Source: a bacterium | GTDB taxonomy: Bacteria; Bacillota; Clostridia; Lachnospirales; Lachnospiraceae | DNA length: 64,000 bases | Assembly: GCA_004562915.1 (NCBI GenBank) | Contig: SFQZ01000003.1 | Span: 1-64,000 of the forward strand | Direction of reading: 5' to 3' | Shown here: piece by piece, positions 36,231-45,922 of the stretch | Layout: each line of letters opens with the position of its first letter | Position numbering within the stretch: the stretch's first letter is position 1 | Notes under the pieces: generated by a model | What the model was told of the DNA's origin: nothing | Databases searched by the model: none | The model's input: the letters and a program-made list of their open reading frames with translations, nothing else | Made by a program: the position numbers and the translations under genes

Positions 36231-37217
36231 CTATCCAAGTACTTTGTACAACTCATCCGGCTGTGGTTTATCCAGATAACGGACATCCTCTCCGTTTCTG
36301 AGTATCCGGTCATTACCGGCATTGGTACGTCCTACCACTGACGCATGGATTCCGTCTTTTTCCAGTTTTCTCACAAGTTCATGACCGTCATCCGCAGCGA
36401 TCATCATAGAACCGCTGGACATAATCTGATATGGATTCAAATCAAAATACTGACAGATCTCCACTGTCTCCTGACGGATCGGGATTTTTTTCAAATCTAC
36501 TTCCAGTCCTACTCCCGCACCACTTGCCATCTCCCAAAGAGCACCAAATACTCCTCCCTCTGTAATATCGTGCATGGCTGTAACACCATGTTCCATGGCA
36601 ATCCTGGATTCCGGAACGACTGACAAAAACTGGTCAAATCCAATAGCCGTATCCACGATTCCTGCCGGAAAACGCTTCCGGAGTTCTTCTTCTCTTTCTT
36701 TTGCCAGAATTGTAGTGGCCTCCAGACCGATCCATTTCGTCACAACAATATCCTGTTCCGGCTGCACCTGCAGTGTCGTAATTACACGGGATTTTTTAAT
36801 CTTACCTACTCCGGTGACAGAAATCAACGGCTGACGGACTACATTGGTGATTTCTGTATGACCACCCAAAACTTCCATATTCAGTTTTTTACAGGTTGCC
36901 TCCGCTTCCTGCATCATTTTCTTCACTTCCGGCTCCTCCACGGTATCCGGAAGCATTACCGTCAGCATGACACCAATCGGCTCTGCTCCGGAAGCCGCCA
37001 GATCATTGGCAGTGATATGAATACTGTGGCTTCCGAGGTCTTTCACTGTGCCGGTGATCGGATCTGTAGACATAACAAGAACCTCATCCGGTTCCACCTG
37101 CACAATCGCGCAGTCCTGTCCCACTGCCGGACCTACCAGCACTTCTTCTCTTCTATGTTTTACCTGCTTTAATACGGAACGAATCAATATGGGTTCCGGT
37201 AACTTTCCTATTTTCAT
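36231..37217 (-). CDS. AIR synthase / HypE-like ATP-binding family protein
   Basis: This 328-residue protein has the PurM-type two-domain pattern: GPAVGQDCAIVQ at the start, MSTDPITGTVKDLGSHSIHI, ANDLAASGAEPIGVM, GGHTEITNVVR and AMHDITEGGVFGALWEMA. It groups with the uncharacterised AIR-synthase-related proteins near HypE and ThiL; no hydrogenase or thiamine genes are nearby. The start has an SD and lies just after the VanW gene's end. The reaction is unknown. Confidence 0.8.
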   Translation of the reverse strand: MKIGKLPEPILIRSVLKQVKHRREEVLVGPAVGQDCAIVQVEPDEVLVMSTDPITGTVKDLGSHSIHITANDLAASGAEPIGVMLTVMLPDTVEEPEVKKMMQEAEATCKKLNMEVLGGHTEITNVVRQPLISVTGVGKIKKSRVITTLQVQPEQDIVVTKWIGLEATTILAKEREEELRKRFPAGIVDTAIGFDQFLSVVPESRIAMEHGVTAMHDITEGGVFGALWEMASGAGVGLEVDLKKIPIRQETVEICQYFDLNPYQIMSSGSMMIAADDGHELVRKLEKDGIHASVVGRTNAGNDRILRNGEDVRYLDKPQPDELYKVLG

Positions 37218-37232
37218 TCTCTGATGCCTCCG

Positions 37233-38672
37233 TTAAGAATACTGATTTAATACCACATATACCTGATTCAGATCATTCGTCGCAATCGCACTGTACATTG
37301 CACTGGCAGCTTCTGCATTGTCCGTTTTTACACCCACTTTATATTTATTGGGGGCCATCTGATACGTACTGGTATTTACCTCTTCTCTGTTTTCCTGCCC
37401 GTTTTCTGTCACCACTTTCCATAGCTTCGCCCGATATCCAGTATGGGAAGTCTGGGTTTGTTCTATACTCCCCAGGTTTTTCTCCGGGTCAGCTGTCAAT
37501 TCTGTCGTCGGCTGAATGGTCTCCAGTGTTTCGCTTTCATAACTGACGGTTCTTCCTTCCGGACGATACTCTTCTCCATATATTACAAAACTGACGGTTC
37601 CACCAGCTGCATAGCCCTCTATATAAATTGGTGCATCCAGATTATTTACAAACTTAAAATCTTTAGCCCCTTCAGCGATTGCTGCGTCCATGGACGGTTT
37701 TACATAGTTTACAATCATCGAATGATTATGCCGTTCTGTCACCTGAAGCTCCGATCTCAATACCGCAAGATACAACGTGCTGGATACCTGACAGATACCG
37801 CCTCCGAAAGACTCTACAACGGCACCGTTCGCATAGGAACCGGCCAGCTCATATCCATTTTCTTCCGTAAATGGCACCATCGCATCACACACGGAAAAAC
37901 TTTCTCCCGGATATAAAACTTTTCCATTTAGTTTTTGTGTACCATTTCTAATATTCGTCGCTCTGGCAGCACTGCTGGAAGAATAATCCGTACTTCCCTG
38001 ACCAAGCACATTCTTCACTCGTGCCAGTTCTTCTTTTGATCCTCTGGGTTCCGTTAGTTCAACCTCAAGTTCCACATCCCCGATCCCATCTTTCCAGATT
38101 TCTGTCAGATAAGTTTCCAAAAGCTGAACTGACTCTTCTTCCTTAAGTACAACACCCCTCTGTCCATTGATGATTTGAAATTGCCCATTATCACGTACCA
38201 GACTGTAATTGGAAACTTCCCTGTTCAGCGGAACACAGTACGTTTCCAGAGCCTCGCGTAAAGCCTCTTCATCAACCTGATAGTTCATTTCCAGATGAAT
38301 TGGAGTATTCTCCAGATCTTTTTTCACCTTATACCGCTTGATCACATTGCCAATCTGTCCGATTTGGGCCGCATTTTCAACAGTATCCCTGTTATTGCCG
38401 CTGACCCCCAGCTCTTTTGCAGTCACACCTACCGACTGATCATCCATATGAAGAATGATCCGGTATCCCGTAGTTTCTTCCACCCGTCGTTCAACCGCCT
38501 GCATTGCCTCGTCCACAGTCAATCCTGAGAGATCCACATTTTCCAGATAGATATTATCCAAAATCTTCTGTTCCTGTCGGACAGTTCCGAAATCTTCCTG
38601 CGCCCGGACAGGTGCCGCACATAAAACAGCAATTCCAACTGTGGCGACAGCAAATATGCTTTTCACTTTCAT
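37233..38672 (-). CDS. VanW-family secreted protein with peptidoglycan-binding-like domains
   Basis: This 479-residue protein has a signal peptide (FAVATVGIAVLCAAPVRAQ). Repeats related to the PG_binding_4 fold (~40-215) are followed by the VanW domain (GKVLYPGESFSVCDAM, then GGGICQVSSTLYLAVL and ERHNHSM). VanW proteins are common in Clostridia and associated with the cell wall; the function is undefined. The start overlaps the stop of a 32-aa gene (CTATGA), so the two are coupled. Confidence 0.85.
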   Translation of the reverse strand: MKVKSIFAVATVGIAVLCAAPVRAQEDFGTVRQEQKILDNIYLENVDLSGLTVDEAMQAVERRVEETTGYRIILHMDDQSVGVTAKELGVSGNNRDTVENAAQIGQIGNVIKRYKVKKDLENTPIHLEMNYQVDEEALREALETYCVPLNREVSNYSLVRDNGQFQIINGQRGVVLKEEESVQLLETYLTEIWKDGIGDVELEVELTEPRGSKEELARVKNVLGQGSTDYSSSSAARATNIRNGTQKLNGKVLYPGESFSVCDAMVPFTEENGYELAGSYANGAVVESFGGGICQVSSTLYLAVLRSELQVTERHNHSMIVNYVKPSMDAAIAEGAKDFKFVNNLDAPIYIEGYAAGGTVSFVIYGEEYRPEGRTVSYESETLETIQPTTELTADPEKNLGSIEQTQTSHTGYRAKLWKVVTENGQENREEVNTSTYQMAPNKYKVGVKTDNAEAASAMYSAIATNDLNQVYVVLNQYS

Positions 38673-38767
38673 AGCAACACATCCAGAGCCATTGAGAATA
38701 CCATAGCTAATATCATAACAATTGCAATCACTGATGCCATAATACGTTTTCCTTTATTACTCCACAT
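38669..38767 (-). CDS. Tiny 32-aa single-pass membrane protein, coupled to the VanW gene
   Basis: The ATG at 38767 follows GAGGTGAT at ideal spacing. The peptide starts MWSNKGKRIMASVIAI and has one hydrophobic helix. Its stop overlaps the VanW start by four bases (ATGA). The combination of strong SD, basic start, membrane helix and coupling makes this a likely real gene that length filters would skip. The function is unknown. Confidence 0.65.
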   Translation of the reverse strand: MWSNKGKRIMASVIAIVMILAMVFSMALDVLL

Positions 38768-38771
38768 AATA

Positions 38772-39494
38772 TCACCTCATGATCCTTCCATATTCTGAAA
38801 TAATTTTATCAATTTTCCTGGATGCTTCATTTTTTGTCAGACTGTCAATCTCCACATCCAGACTTATTTTATGATATTTCACTAAATCATTCAAGTACGC
38901 TTTTTGTGAATTCGTAATAGGCCCCTGTTTTTTTGCTTTATACAGAAGAGCTACCGGAACAAACAACCTTTCCTGTCCCTCCTGAGCCCTTTTTTTCAGT
39001 TGTTCATAGACCTCATACGTAGCCAGTGCATCATGAAAAGCACGGTGTGCCTGTTCCCTGTTAATCTGAAAATACTCACACAGGCTGGTCAGGCTTCGGC
39101 TTTCCAGTTCCGGAAGAACACTTCTGGCAATTTTCAGCGTATCAATTCCTCTTTTTTCAAAAGAGAGCTTCAGATTCGCCGCCTGATGTTTGAGGAAACT
39201 ATAATCAAACATCAGATTATGTCCCATCAGATCCCTGTCACCACAGAAATCAAGAAATTCATAAAAAGCCTGTTCAGCTGTCGGGGCATTCTCCACCATA
39301 TCCTGCGTAATTCCTGTTAAAGCCTGAATGAATGGAGGTATCGCCATCCTGGGATTAATAAAAGTACAGAATGTATCTTTCACTTCTCCATTTTCCACTT
39401 TTACAGCTCCTATTTCCAGGATTCTGTCTTTTGCCGGCTGCAGACCTGTAGTCTCCAGATCTACTACCACATAACTGTCCGCATTCCTTTCCAT
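38772..39494 (-). CDS. DEDDh 3'-5' exonuclease (PolC/DnaQ epsilon-like)
   Basis: This 240-residue protein has the exonuclease motifs VVVDLETTGL (D-x-E), LMGHNLMFDYSFL (D) and AHRAFHDALATYEVYEQL (H-x-x-x-D). The C-terminal ~70 residues are extra and charged. Free-standing epsilon-like enzymes act in proofreading or repair. AAGGAAG lies before the ATG. Confidence 0.9.
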   Translation of the reverse strand: MERNADSYVVVDLETTGLQPAKDRILEIGAVKVENGEVKDTFCTFINPRMAIPPFIQALTGITQDMVENAPTAEQAFYEFLDFCGDRDLMGHNLMFDYSFLKHQAANLKLSFEKRGIDTLKIARSVLPELESRSLTSLCEYFQINREQAHRAFHDALATYEVYEQLKKRAQEGQERLFVPVALLYKAKKQGPITNSQKAYLNDLVKYHKISLDVEIDSLTKNEASRKIDKIISEYGRIMR

Positions 39495-39561
39495 ACCTGT
39501 ACTTCCTTTCTCTCTTTCTGTGCTGTTTTTTCTCGCTGCCTGTCACTTCTGATTGCTAATC

Positions 39562-41334
39562 TCATTTTCCTTCACATATTTCCGTAATTGTTTCGCATTC
39601 CCGGGTAATGTCCTGATATTTTGCCGCAAAAGTAAGTGTATCCCGCTTTTTATAATCAAATAAAAACAGATAAGTCCCCGGCTCCAGAGTATCCGGATGG
39701 AAATGCATAACTTCAATGTGTGTCATCTTTCCTGTCTGTTTTTCATCATAAATTTCATATTCTTCTAAAAAACGATGTTCTTTTGCTTCCATCTGATAAA
39801 ATCTGCGAAAAACCTGTTTATACATTTTCAGATTGCTCGCCCATGCAGGCCTGGTTTTCATGTTTTCTCTGGAATACAGATCAAAAATCATCAACTCCTG
39901 ATAAAGGTTTTTATTCTCTGGTGCTTTATTTTTCAAAAACTCCAACAGTATTTCATATCTGCAGATTCTCGTATGAGAAATCTCCATATATCCCATTTTC
40001 TCATAGAAATTTCCTAATTCCTGGAAAAATTCAAACGGGCTCTCAAACAAACGGATTGCTGCCGGAAGAGTTTTTAAAAACTGACCACTATTATAATATA
40101 CTTCTGTCATCTCTTCCACCAGCTTCAATTTCAGCATATCTTCATAGGGAAGCCATCTGGTAAATAATACTTCATAAGGCTCTTCTTCATGATAACAGCA
40201 GCCATAACTATCTGCCATTTTATTCATGTAAGATCCTTTCAACACTTTCAAAAATCCCAGCTGGAGCTGCTGCGGTTTCATACGATACACATCATTAAAA
40301 GACTTTCCAAAACTTTCATAATCTTCATAAGGAAGTCCTGCAATCAAATCAAGATGTTGATGCACATTCCGTTTTTCCCGGATTCTCTCTACATTATAAG
40401 CCACACGGGACAAATCCATTTTTCTGTGAATTTCTCGTATCGTATCCGGATTCGTGGATTGGACACCAATTTCCAACTGAATCATTCCCGGTCGCATGGT
40501 CCTGATCAGTTCAATCTCATCCTCCGTCAGAATATCCGCAGCCACTTCAAAATGAAAATTTGTGATTCCATTATCATGCTCCACCAGATAAGTCCATATC
40601 TCCATAGCATGGTCATGGCGACAATTAAAAGTTCTGTCCACAAATTTTACCTGGGGAACTTTATGATCCAGAAAAAACTGCAGTTCTTTCTTTACCAGAT
40701 CCAGATTACGAAATCTAAGTTTCTTATCGATCGATGACAGACAATAACTGCAGGAAAAAGGGCACCCTCTGCTGGATTCATAATAAATGATTCGATTTTC
40801 AAACTTTTCCAGATCTTCATACACAAAGGGAATCCTGCTCAGGTCCATAACTTCCCGCCATCCATTGTCCTGAATGATTCCACCGGAAACTGTTTGATTT
40901 TTTCGACGATAGGTAACCCCTTTGATATCTTCCAGTATTTTTCCATTACCTGCATAATGCTGCACCAGTTCCAGAAAGGTCTCTTCGCCCTCTCCTTTCA
41001 TGATACCGGTAAGTTCCGGATACTCATCCAATATTTTTTCCGCATCAAAGGAAACTTCCGGCCCACCCAGCCAGATAGCAGTGTCCGGAAGTATCTTGTG
41101 TATCTCTCTTATCAGTTCCTTCACCAGAGAAATATTCCAAATATAGCAGGAAATGCAAAGGACTTCCGGCTTTCGCCGGAAGATTCCTTTTAAAATGTCA
41201 TCCTTACTTTGATTGATTGTAAACTCGGCCAGTCCAATCTGCTCCCGGTATTCCCGTGCATATGCCTGAAGGCTGTAAACAGCTAGATTGGAATGGATAT
41301 ACTTTGCGTTAATCGCAATCAACAAAATTCTCAT
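39562..41334 (-). CDS. B12-binding-domain radical SAM protein (DUF4080 type)
   Basis: This 590-residue protein has an N-terminal cobalamin-binding-like Rossmann domain (IWLGGPEVSFDAEKILDEYP). The radical SAM core has the cluster motif SRGCPFSCSYCLSS (C-x3-C-x2-C), and a long C-terminal domain follows. The family is widespread in Clostridia with no assigned reaction. The start overlaps the sugar kinase stop by four bases, so the two are co-transcribed. Confidence 0.88.
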   Translation of the reverse strand: MRILLIAINAKYIHSNLAVYSLQAYAREYREQIGLAEFTINQSKDDILKGIFRRKPEVLCISCYIWNISLVKELIREIHKILPDTAIWLGGPEVSFDAEKILDEYPELTGIMKGEGEETFLELVQHYAGNGKILEDIKGVTYRRKNQTVSGGIIQDNGWREVMDLSRIPFVYEDLEKFENRIIYYESSRGCPFSCSYCLSSIDKKLRFRNLDLVKKELQFFLDHKVPQVKFVDRTFNCRHDHAMEIWTYLVEHDNGITNFHFEVAADILTEDEIELIRTMRPGMIQLEIGVQSTNPDTIREIHRKMDLSRVAYNVERIREKRNVHQHLDLIAGLPYEDYESFGKSFNDVYRMKPQQLQLGFLKVLKGSYMNKMADSYGCCYHEEEPYEVLFTRWLPYEDMLKLKLVEEMTEVYYNSGQFLKTLPAAIRLFESPFEFFQELGNFYEKMGYMEISHTRICRYEILLEFLKNKAPENKNLYQELMIFDLYSRENMKTRPAWASNLKMYKQVFRRFYQMEAKEHRFLEEYEIYDEKQTGKMTHIEVMHFHPDTLEPGTYLFLFDYKKRDTLTFAAKYQDITRECETITEICEGK

Positions 41335-42275
41335 AATTCAGCCATAACCTGTTCCAGTGTCGGCATAGCCGGAATTGCACCACGTTTCTCCACGCACAGA
41401 CCTGCAACCGCATTGGCAAAATCCAGATATTCTTTTGCCTGTTCTTCTGTAAGATCTGCAGGTTTCACATTATTCAGTGCCAGACGGGAAAGAAGTCCTC
41501 CCCAGAAAGAATCTCCTGCTCCGGTCGTATCTACAGGTTTACGGTCTTTTCCTTTTGCATGCACTTCGATAGCTTTTGTCTTCAACAATGCTCCATCTTT
41601 TCCCAGTGTTACGACTACACAGGAAACCCCTTGCTTCAGAAGTTCCTCTGCTGCCTCTTTTGAATCAGCCTTGCCGCTGAGCAGTTCTGTCTCCTCATCA
41701 GAAATCTTCATGATATCCGCATAAGGAACCATAGAACGCATCTTTTCGATTGCGTCCTCTTCTGTCTTCCAAAGCAGCGGACGATAGTTCGGGTCATAAG
41801 AAATAACTGCTCCAGCTTTCTTTGCTTCCTGTACCGCGTAGAATGTTGCACTTCTTGCAGGCTCGTCTGTCAAAGAAAGCGAACCACAATGAAAAATCTT
41901 TGTATTCTTTACAACATCCAGATTCACTTCTTCACTGGTAAGCTGGGTATCCGCACCCGGTTTTCTGGCAAAAGAAAAGCTTCTTTCACCATTTTTTAAT
42001 GATACAAAAGCAAGTGTGGTAAAGAAATCAGGATCCACAACCAGACCTGAGGTATCCACACCGATTTTATCCAGAGTTTCTTTAAGCAGTGCTCCATGCA
42101 TGTCATCTCCCACCTTGCCGATGAATGCAGGTTTCAGTCCCAGATTGGATACTGCCGCCAGTACATTAGCCGGAGCTCCTCCAGGATTCTGCTCAAATAA
42201 TGCCATACCCGCCTCTGAATTTCCGTATGGAGTAAAGTCAATCAATACTTCACCCAAAGCTGTAACATCAAACAT
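41331..42275 (-). CDS. PfkB-family carbohydrate kinase, probably fructokinase
   Basis: This 314-residue kinase has the ribokinase fold with the N-terminal signature (ALGEVLIDFTPYG, then PGGAPANVLAAVSNLG) and the C-terminal catalytic signature PVDTTGAGDSFWGGLL containing the base Asp. ScrK-type fructokinases show the same GxVLIDF start, so fructose is the likely substrate, but no sugar transporter is adjacent. The family's length is matched. Confidence 0.9.
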   Translation of the reverse strand: MFDVTALGEVLIDFTPYGNSEAGMALFEQNPGGAPANVLAAVSNLGLKPAFIGKVGDDMHGALLKETLDKIGVDTSGLVVDPDFFTTLAFVSLKNGERSFSFARKPGADTQLTSEEVNLDVVKNTKIFHCGSLSLTDEPARSATFYAVQEAKKAGAVISYDPNYRPLLWKTEEDAIEKMRSMVPYADIMKISDEETELLSGKADSKEAAEELLKQGVSCVVVTLGKDGALLKTKAIEVHAKGKDRKPVDTTGAGDSFWGGLLSRLALNNVKPADLTEEQAKEYLDFANAVAGLCVEKRGAIPAMPTLEQVMAEL

Positions 42276-42409
42276 AACATTGCCCTCTTTTCTTTATCTT
42301 TTGGGGAATACACCCTCAATTTTCTTCTTTGCCTCTATTCTACCACGTCTGGTAAGCAGACCGCAAGAACAAAGTGGGGCAAGTCCACTTCAACTCCCTA
42401 TTCTTTCAC

Positions 42410-43648
42410 TTATGCATTCAAAGGATATTTATCTGTCAGTTCTTTTACAATCGCAAGTGCTTTTTCTTTGTTCTCTTTGCTCTCTATCATCATGGCAATT
42501 GCTTCTGCGATCTGTTCCATATCTTCTTCTTTCATGCCACGGGATGTCACTGCTGCAGTTCCCAGACGCACTCCACTGGTTACAAATGGTGATTCCGGAT
42601 CATTTGGAATCGCATTTTTATTGCAGGTGATATTTGCTTCATCCAGCAGTTTTTCCATGGCTTTCCCGGTAATTCCGGTTCCTCGCAGATCCACCAGCAT
42701 CAGATGGTTATCCGTTCCTCCTGATACCAGCTTAATTCCTCTTCTGATCAAGCCATCAGCAAGAGCTTTACAATTCTTCACAATCTGCTTCTGATATTCC
42801 ACATATTCCGGCTGCAGAGCTTCCTGAAAACATACTGCTTTCGCAGCAATCACATGCATCAGAGGTCCTCCCTGAGTTCCCGGAAATACTGCTTTATTAA
42901 AATTAAATTGCTTTGCAATCTCTTCACTGGAAAGGATCAGACCGCCTCTTGGTCCTCTCAGTGTTTTATGTGTAGTAGTTGTCGTCACATGTGCATAAGG
43001 AATAGGGCTCGGATGGATTCCGGCCGCTACCAGACCTGCAATATGAGCAATGTCCACCATCAAATAAGCGCCAACTTCATCCGCAATCTCGCGGAATTTC
43101 TTAAAATCTATAATACGGGCATAAGCACTTGCACCGGCTACAATCAATTTGGGTCTGGATTCCAGTGCAATCTTTCTCACTTCATCATAATCAATAAATC
43201 CTTCATCATTCACTCCATAAGGCACTACATGGAAATAAGCACCCGAAAAATTTGCCGGGCTTCCATGGCTCAGATGTCCGCCGTGCGCAAGATTCATACC
43301 CATTACGGTATCACCCGGTTTTAACATAGCAAAGAACACAGCCATATTAGCCTGTGCGCCAGAGTGCGGCTGAACATTTGCATAAGTACAGCCAAATAAC
43401 TTTTTAGCCCTCTCAATTGCTAACGTCTCCACTTCATCTACACACTCACATCCACCATAATATCTTTTTCCCGGATATCCTTCTGCATACTTGTTAGTCA
43501 GCGGGCTTCCCATAGCTGCCATGACAGCTTTACTTACCCAGTTTTCTGAAGCTATCAGCTCAATATGCGAATTCTGTCTGTCAATCTCTTTCGTAATCGC
43601 CTGAGCAACAGCCGGATCTGTTTTCACAATTTCATCAAATGAATACAT
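42410..43648 (-). CDS. glyA: Serine hydroxymethyltransferase
   Basis: This 412-residue PLP enzyme interconverts serine and glycine with tetrahydrofolate. The PLP-binding Lys is in [47 protein letters not shown] and [10 protein letters not shown] also match family motifs. Its length is typical. It appears monocistronic, with a short hairpin (AAGTGG/CCACTT, 42372-42390) after the stop. Confidence 0.97.
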   Translation of the reverse strand: MYSFDEIVKTDPAVAQAITKEIDRQNSHIELIASENWVSKAVMAAMGSPLTNKYAEGYPGKRYYGGCECVDEVETLAIERAKKLFGCTYANVQPHSGAQANMAVFFAMLKPGDTVMGMNLAHGGHLSHGSPANFSGAYFHVVPYGVNDEGFIDYDEVRKIALESRPKLIVAGASAYARIIDFKKFREIADEVGAYLMVDIAHIAGLVAAGIHPSPIPYAHVTTTTTHKTLRGPRGGLILSSEEIAKQFNFNKAVFPGTQGGPLMHVIAAKAVCFQEALQPEYVEYQKQIVKNCKALADGLIRRGIKLVSGGTDNHLMLVDLRGTGITGKAMEKLLDEANITCNKNAIPNDPESPFVTSGVRLGTAAVTSRGMKEEDMEQIAEAIAMMIESKENKEKALAIVKELTDKYPLNA

Positions 43649-43775
43649 CTCATTCTCCTCTTCTTTTGCTTTATTCTTCTACTACAATGATGTGCAGAAT
43701 TATAACATAACCTTACTCTCTCTGCAAGCCTATCCTTATTTTCTTAAAAAATTTTAAAAAAATCAAATTTAAGTA

Positions 43776-43804
43776 TTGAAATTCAAACAAGAATATGCTA
43801 TTAT
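43776..43804 (+). promoter_or_regulatory. Promoter of tRNA-Phe
   Basis: TTGAAA (43776-43781), a 17-bp spacer and TATTAT (43799-43804) lie about 13 bp before the tRNA. Confidence 0.75.
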
Positions 43805-43817
43805 CAAATACGGACTT

Positions 43818-43890
<73 letters not shown>

Positions 43891-43916
43891 TTTATCAAAA
43901 AAATTCAAAAAAGTTC

Positions 43917-43945
43917 TTGACAACCAAACCTCTATTATGTATAAT
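43917..43945 (+). promoter_or_regulatory. Consensus promoter of tRNA-Gly(TCC)
   Basis: TTGACA (43917-43922) and TATAAT (43940-43945) are both perfect hexamers separated by 17 bp, 28 bp before the tRNA. Confidence 0.85.
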
Positions 43946-43973
43946 ACATATTGTTGTCGAGAGAAAAACATCT

Positions 43974-44044
43974 GCGGGTGTAGTTCAATGGTAGAACACC
44001 AGCCTTCCAAGCTGGATACGTGGGTTCGATTCCCATCACCCGCT
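43974..44044 (+). tRNA. tRNA-Gly (TCC)
   Basis: Acceptor arms GCGGGTG/CACCCGC, D arm with TTCAATGGTAGAA, anticodon stem CCAGC/GCTGG around CTTCCAA (anticodon TCC) and T arm GGGTTCGATTCCC form a standard cloverleaf. The discriminator is T. Confidence 0.95.
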
Positions 44045-44069
44045 TTTACAATTAAATAATAATTGTTAT

Positions 44070-44141
44070 GCACGAGTGGCTCAGTGGTGGAGTATCGCCT
44101 TGCCAAGGCGAGGGTCGCGGGTTCGAATCCCGTCTCGTGCT
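44070..44141 (+). tRNA. tRNA-Gly (GCC)
   Basis: Acceptor GCACGAG/CTCGTGC, D arm GGCTCAGTGGTGGAGTA, anticodon stem TCGCC/GGCGA around TTGCCAA (anticodon GCC) and T arm GCGGGTTCGAATCCCGT are present. A T-run just after it suggests a terminator. Confidence 0.93.
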
Positions 44142-44273
44142 TTTTTGCTGTTAAAAATACTTTTCAAGTTGGTAAATTCTATCTTTAGTTGTAATATTTT
44201 TGTTTTGTATATTTAATAAAGCAAACGTAACCAGATCTATCGATGCTTTTTTGTATCGTGAGAAAACGTTCTG

Positions 44274-44431
44274 AAAATTGAGTAGTCCGTTTTAGAAGCA
44301 TTGGGATAAGTGAGCCTGAAGATCCACTGCTTACGCAGACTTAGGCGCGACGGCTATCCGGAGCGTCTTAGTCGCAGTTAGAAGTTAGCTGAAGGGGAAC
44401 GACCTGCTTCTAAAACGGACTACTCGATTTT
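44274..44431 (+). other. Structured 158-bp element with 27-bp inverted ends (candidate ncRNA or MITE)
   Basis: The ends 44274-44300 and 44405-44431 are inverted copies with one mismatch in 27 bp. The 104-bp interior folds further: CTGC/GCAG hairpin (44327-44338) and an 11-bp stem GACTTAGGCGC/GCGTCTTAGTC with one mismatch (about 44338-44373). A T7 run follows the right end, as in intrinsic terminators. No coding potential is visible. It occupies the 316-bp gap between the tRNAs and the dehydrogenase gene. Confidence 0.6.
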
Positions 44432-44457
44432 TTTACACGTCTCTCACAGATAAAAAA

Positions 44458-45318
44458 TTACAAATAATATTCAATCAGTCCCTGCGTTCCATTTTCTCCT
44501 TTTCCCTGTTTTTCCAGTTCCTGATACATCTCACATACTTTCAGCAGAACAGGAAGCACAAGATTCTTTTCCTCTGCCTCTTCATCAGCAATTCTCATAT
44601 CTTTTATAATATGCTTGATATAGAAGCCCGGAGCATAATCACCAGACGCCATCTTGGGACCCAAGTTTGAAAGCTGCCAACTTCCTGCTGCTCCGCCCTT
44701 GATTGTCTCAATCATCTTATCCACATCAACTCCCATCGCTTTCGTATATGCAATCGCTTCACAGACCCCGCTGACCGCTCCTGCTATAGCAATCTGATTG
44801 GCCATCTTGACATGCTGACCGCTTCCTGCTGGCCCTTCATAGATAATACTTGTTCCCATAGCAGCCAGCACATCCTGACATGCTTCAAAATCTTTTTCCT
44901 CTCCTCCGACCATAATCGCCAAAGTACCTTTCTTCGCTCCCACATCGCCGCCGGATACCGGAGCATCCAGCACATGCAGACCTTTCTTTTTTCCCACCTC
45001 ATAGATTTTTTGTGATAACTTGGGACTGGTCGTTGTCATATCAATCAGGTAAGTATCTTCTCCTGCATTTGCCAGGATTCCACCTTCTCCAAAATATACT
45101 TCTTCCACATCCTTCGGATATCCCACAATCGTAATAATCACATCACGATTTTTCGCACATTCTCCGGGACTGTCACACCAGATGGCCCCCTCTTCAATCA
45201 GCTCAGCTGCCTTTTCCTTTGTACGATTATAAATATACAATTCATATCCCTCTTTCTGAAGATTACGAATCATGGATTTTCCCATTACGCCGGTACCGAT
45301 AAAACCTATTTTTTTCAT
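44458..45318 (-). CDS. Beta-hydroxyacid dehydrogenase (3-hydroxyisobutyrate/tartronate semialdehyde reductase type)
   Basis: This 286-residue NAD(P)-dependent enzyme has the Rossmann motif IGFIGTGVMGKSMIRNL. The substrate-binding motif DAPVSGGDVGAKKGTLAIMVGG and the catalytic Lys in GSGQHVKMANQIAIAG are present. The family reduces small hydroxyacids such as tartronate semialdehyde or 3-hydroxyisobutyrate. The substrate is unassigned because no pathway genes are adjacent. Confidence 0.92.
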   Translation of the reverse strand: MKKIGFIGTGVMGKSMIRNLQKEGYELYIYNRTKEKAAELIEEGAIWCDSPGECAKNRDVIITIVGYPKDVEEVYFGEGGILANAGEDTYLIDMTTTSPKLSQKIYEVGKKKGLHVLDAPVSGGDVGAKKGTLAIMVGGEEKDFEACQDVLAAMGTSIIYEGPAGSGQHVKMANQIAIAGAVSGVCEAIAYTKAMGVDVDKMIETIKGGAAGSWQLSNLGPKMASGDYAPGFYIKHIIKDMRIADEEAEEKNLVLPVLLKVCEMYQELEKQGKGENGTQGLIEYYL

Positions 45319-45548
45319 TGTCTCTGTCCTCCTGCTGTTTGATTTCTGAATGAGTTTTTGTTTTATTTATATCACATTTTTCACTGCCTGTCACTGTTAC
45401 CGTGATTCCATATTCTTTTTATAGGATTTCGATGCTGGGATCACCCGCGATCCGGGAAAAACACAGTTATATTTGAACTTTCTCTCTATATATGGTAAAC
45501 TACATTCAATGGTATATTTCGTAAAAACATGAAAACGAGGTGATAGTT

Positions 45549-45917
45549 TTGAAAATACATGAATCAGCCGAAAACTACTTGGAAGCCATATTGATGATTT
45601 ATCAACGCCAGTCTTATGTCCGTTCTATTGATATCGCAGTTGAACTGGAAGTCTCCAAGCCCAGTGTAAGTGTAGCTATGAAAAATCTTCGCGAAAATGG
45701 ATATATCAACATGGACAACAACGGTCACATTACATTAACTGAATCGGGGCAAAAAATTGCAGATACCATGTACGAACGCCATGTGCTTCTTTCACGCTGG
45801 CTGATGCAGTTAGGCGTAGATGAGCAGATTGCCGTACGGGATGCCTGCCGGATGGAGCATGTACTCAGCCCTGAGAGCTTTGATGCCATTAAACGCCATG
45901 CCATGGCACATTCGTGA
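45549..45917 (+). CDS. DtxR/MntR-family metal-dependent regulator
   Basis: This 122-residue protein starts KIHESAENYLEAILMIYQ, with a winged helix (SIDIAVELEVSKPSVSVAMK) and the dimerization/metal region (RMEHVLSPESFDAIKRH). The E-x-x-H and C-R-M-E-H residues fit the metal site. There is no SH3-like C-terminal domain, as in MntR. The TTG at 45549 is the best start, with GAGGTGAT upstream. A promoter TTGAAC-17 bp-TAAACT lies about 45 bp before it. It is a candidate reader of the iron-operon palindromes at 50.9 and 54.6 kb (inference). Confidence 0.85.
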   Translation: MKIHESAENYLEAILMIYQRQSYVRSIDIAVELEVSKPSVSVAMKNLRENGYINMDNNGHITLTESGQKIADTMYERHVLLSRWLMQLGVDEQIAVRDACRMEHVLSPESFDAIKRHAMAHS

Positions 45918-45922
45918 TTCAG

